A stretch of DNA of 64,000 bases from Bryopsis sp. KO-2023 (lineage: Eukaryota; Chlorophyta; Ulvophyceae; Bryopsidales; Bryopsidaceae): the NCBI GenBank assembly GCA_030272585.1, contig BSYQ01000001.1, positions 4,216,001 to 4,280,000 of the forward strand, in the 5' to 3' direction. Under the pieces are notes generated by a model that did not search any database, was not told the origin of the DNA, and saw nothing but the letters and a program-made list of their open reading frames with translations. This document shows positions 63,389-64,000 of this stretch, piece by piece. The position numbers were made by a program, and so were the translations under genes. Position 1 is the first letter of the stretch, and every line of letters starts with the position of its first letter.

Positions 63389-63404
63389 ACCGGCGCGCGC
63401 CGGT
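63389..63404. repeat. 16-bp perfect GC palindrome inside the MITE
   Basis: ACCGGCGCGCGCCGGT reads the same on both strands; a partly similar GCGGCGCGCCG follows about 20 bp on. Confidence 0.9.
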
Positions 63405-63431
63405 CTACCCGCTCGCGGCGCGCCGGTCGCG

Positions 63432-63475
63432 CTAACCCTAAACCCTACACCCTAAACACCTAAACCTTAACCCCC
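63432..63475. repeat. Interstitial plant-type telomere-like repeats inside the MITE
   Basis: About six imperfect CCCTAAA units (CTAACCCTAAACCCTACACC and onward). This is the Arabidopsis-type telomere word; its position inside a transposon rules out a chromosome end here. Confidence 0.8.
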
Positions 63476-63491
63476 CATTCCTCGATCCAGG

Positions 63492-63520
63492 GCATGACAG
63501 ATGATTTCAGTCTGTCATGC
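63492..63520. repeat. Hairpin inside the MITE
   Basis: Arms GCATGACAGA and TCTGTCATGC pair perfectly over 10 bp around a 9-base loop. Confidence 0.85.
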
Positions 63521-63569
63521 GCGCATGTCAGCCCACGTCGATCGTGGAGTAGATAGCAACGGGGGATGT

Positions 63570-63579
63570 GCTAACCCCA
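63570..63579. repeat. Right target-site duplication of the MITE
   Basis: GCTAACCCCA, identical to the copy at 63320-63329. Confidence 0.8.
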
Positions 63580-64000
63580 AATTGGCTCTTTTGAACCCAA
63601 GTTGGAAGTCCTTCTGCACAGATTTGCACTTGTCAAAAAAATCAATCAAACAAACACAAAGTTGGATGTTGATCTGTCAGGTTGTAAAAAAGGTTGCAAA
63701 CGGTCTTGAACTGGAAAGGTTTGTTTGAGCAGGATTTTTTCCTATTCTTGCTCAAGAAAACCTGAAGTCGACCTCAGACAGACTTAGCCACAAAAATCAC
63801 TTCCCCCCCCCTTTTTAGTTTTTTGTATGGAGATATCCCCCTTGATCCACCTGGCATAGAAAAACACACCATTTGACCCGTTTGCTCTAAGTGGTCTCTA
63901 ACTGGTGGAACTTGTGATAACAAATACAACCATCCTTCATTCCTCCCTGACAAATACATCATTGACTAAATGAGAAAAAGAGCCCCCCGCTTTCCAACCA
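63580..64000. other. Right edge, no gene recognised
   Basis: About 420 bp to the window end. Short frames on both strands match nothing known to me. Confidence 0.5.

Larger units (their letters stand above)
63330..63569. mobile_element. Complete 240-bp MITE with long terminal inverted repeats (Mutator-like)
   Basis: A perfect 33-bp inverted pair forms the core of the ends (63333-63365 and 63533-63565; core CGTTGCTATCTACTCC), with weaker pairing beyond. The element is bounded by identical 10-bp direct repeats GCTAACCCCA. Long TIRs with 9-10 bp target duplications are the mark of Mutator-like elements. It encodes nothing, so it would need a transposase from elsewhere. The inside holds a 16-bp GC palindrome, CCCTAAA-like repeats and a 10-bp hairpin. 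The intact duplication and TIRs suggest a fairly recent insertion. Confidence 0.85.

Noticed and set aside
63432-63475. A chromosome end or assembled telomere
   Set aside because: The CCCTAAA-like units are few, imperfect and lie inside a MITE bounded by target duplications, with ordinary sequence on both sides.

Overview
This window is nuclear DNA from a eukaryote of the green lineage. Nearly every gene is split by short GT-AG introns of about 75-450 bp. The plant signs are: a maintenance cytosine methyltransferase with the two RFTS modules typical of plant MET1, a GATA finger of the plant GATA26/27 kind, AP2 domains, receptor-like kinases, a probable plastid transit peptide and Arabidopsis-type CCCTAAA repeats. 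A streptophyte alga or other green alga fits best; this is inference. UV damage endonuclease (UVDE), present twice here, is to my knowledge not known from land plants. I rebuilt gene models by hand by matching exon phases; they agree internally but rest on no transcript data.

Layout. 0.4-1.8 kb (-): membrane RING-H2 E3 ligase. 2.5-6.0 kb (+): protein with four AP2-like domains. 7.4-8.1 kb (+): phosphomannomutase. 9.5-12.2 kb (-): spermidine synthase, nine exons. 13.5-17.7 kb (+): receptor kinase with a probable beta-helix ectodomain. 17.7-29.3 kb: no recognisable gene, low complexity, with two facing halves of opposite G/C strand bias. 29.3-30.4 kb (-): unrecognised basic/acidic protein. 31.8-33.1 kb (+): UVDE copy 1. 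33.2-35.5 kb (-): RING/coiled-coil protein. 35.7-37.6 kb (+): TFIIF beta. 38.3-38.6 kb (-): COX6A. 40.8-41.7 kb (-): GATA protein. 42.2-43.5 kb (-): RAD9. 44.1-45.9 kb (-): plastid-targeted membrane protein. 46.0-47.7 kb (+): membrane-anchored atypical kinase. 47.9-49.5 kb (-): UVDE copy 2. 49.9-58.8 kb (-): MET1/DNMT1, 24 exons. 59.2-61.9 kb (+): LRR receptor-like protein without kinase. 63.3-63.6 kb: a complete 240-bp MITE with 10-bp target-site duplications.

How the genes relate. The right half is compact: several divergent pairs share 115-480 bp promoter gaps (RING/TFIIF beta, plastid protein/kinase, MET1/LRR protein), and UVDE1 converges on its neighbour with only 82 bp between stop codons. 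Genome upkeep is well represented (two UVDEs, RAD9, MET1), but nothing shows that these genes are co-regulated. The most interesting observations are the two UVDE paralogues that differ at the damage-probing residue, the mirrored strand-asymmetric 11.6-kb gene-free region with G-quadruplex-prone runs, the foldback MITE carrying telomere-like repeats, and the kinase with altered catalytic motifs.
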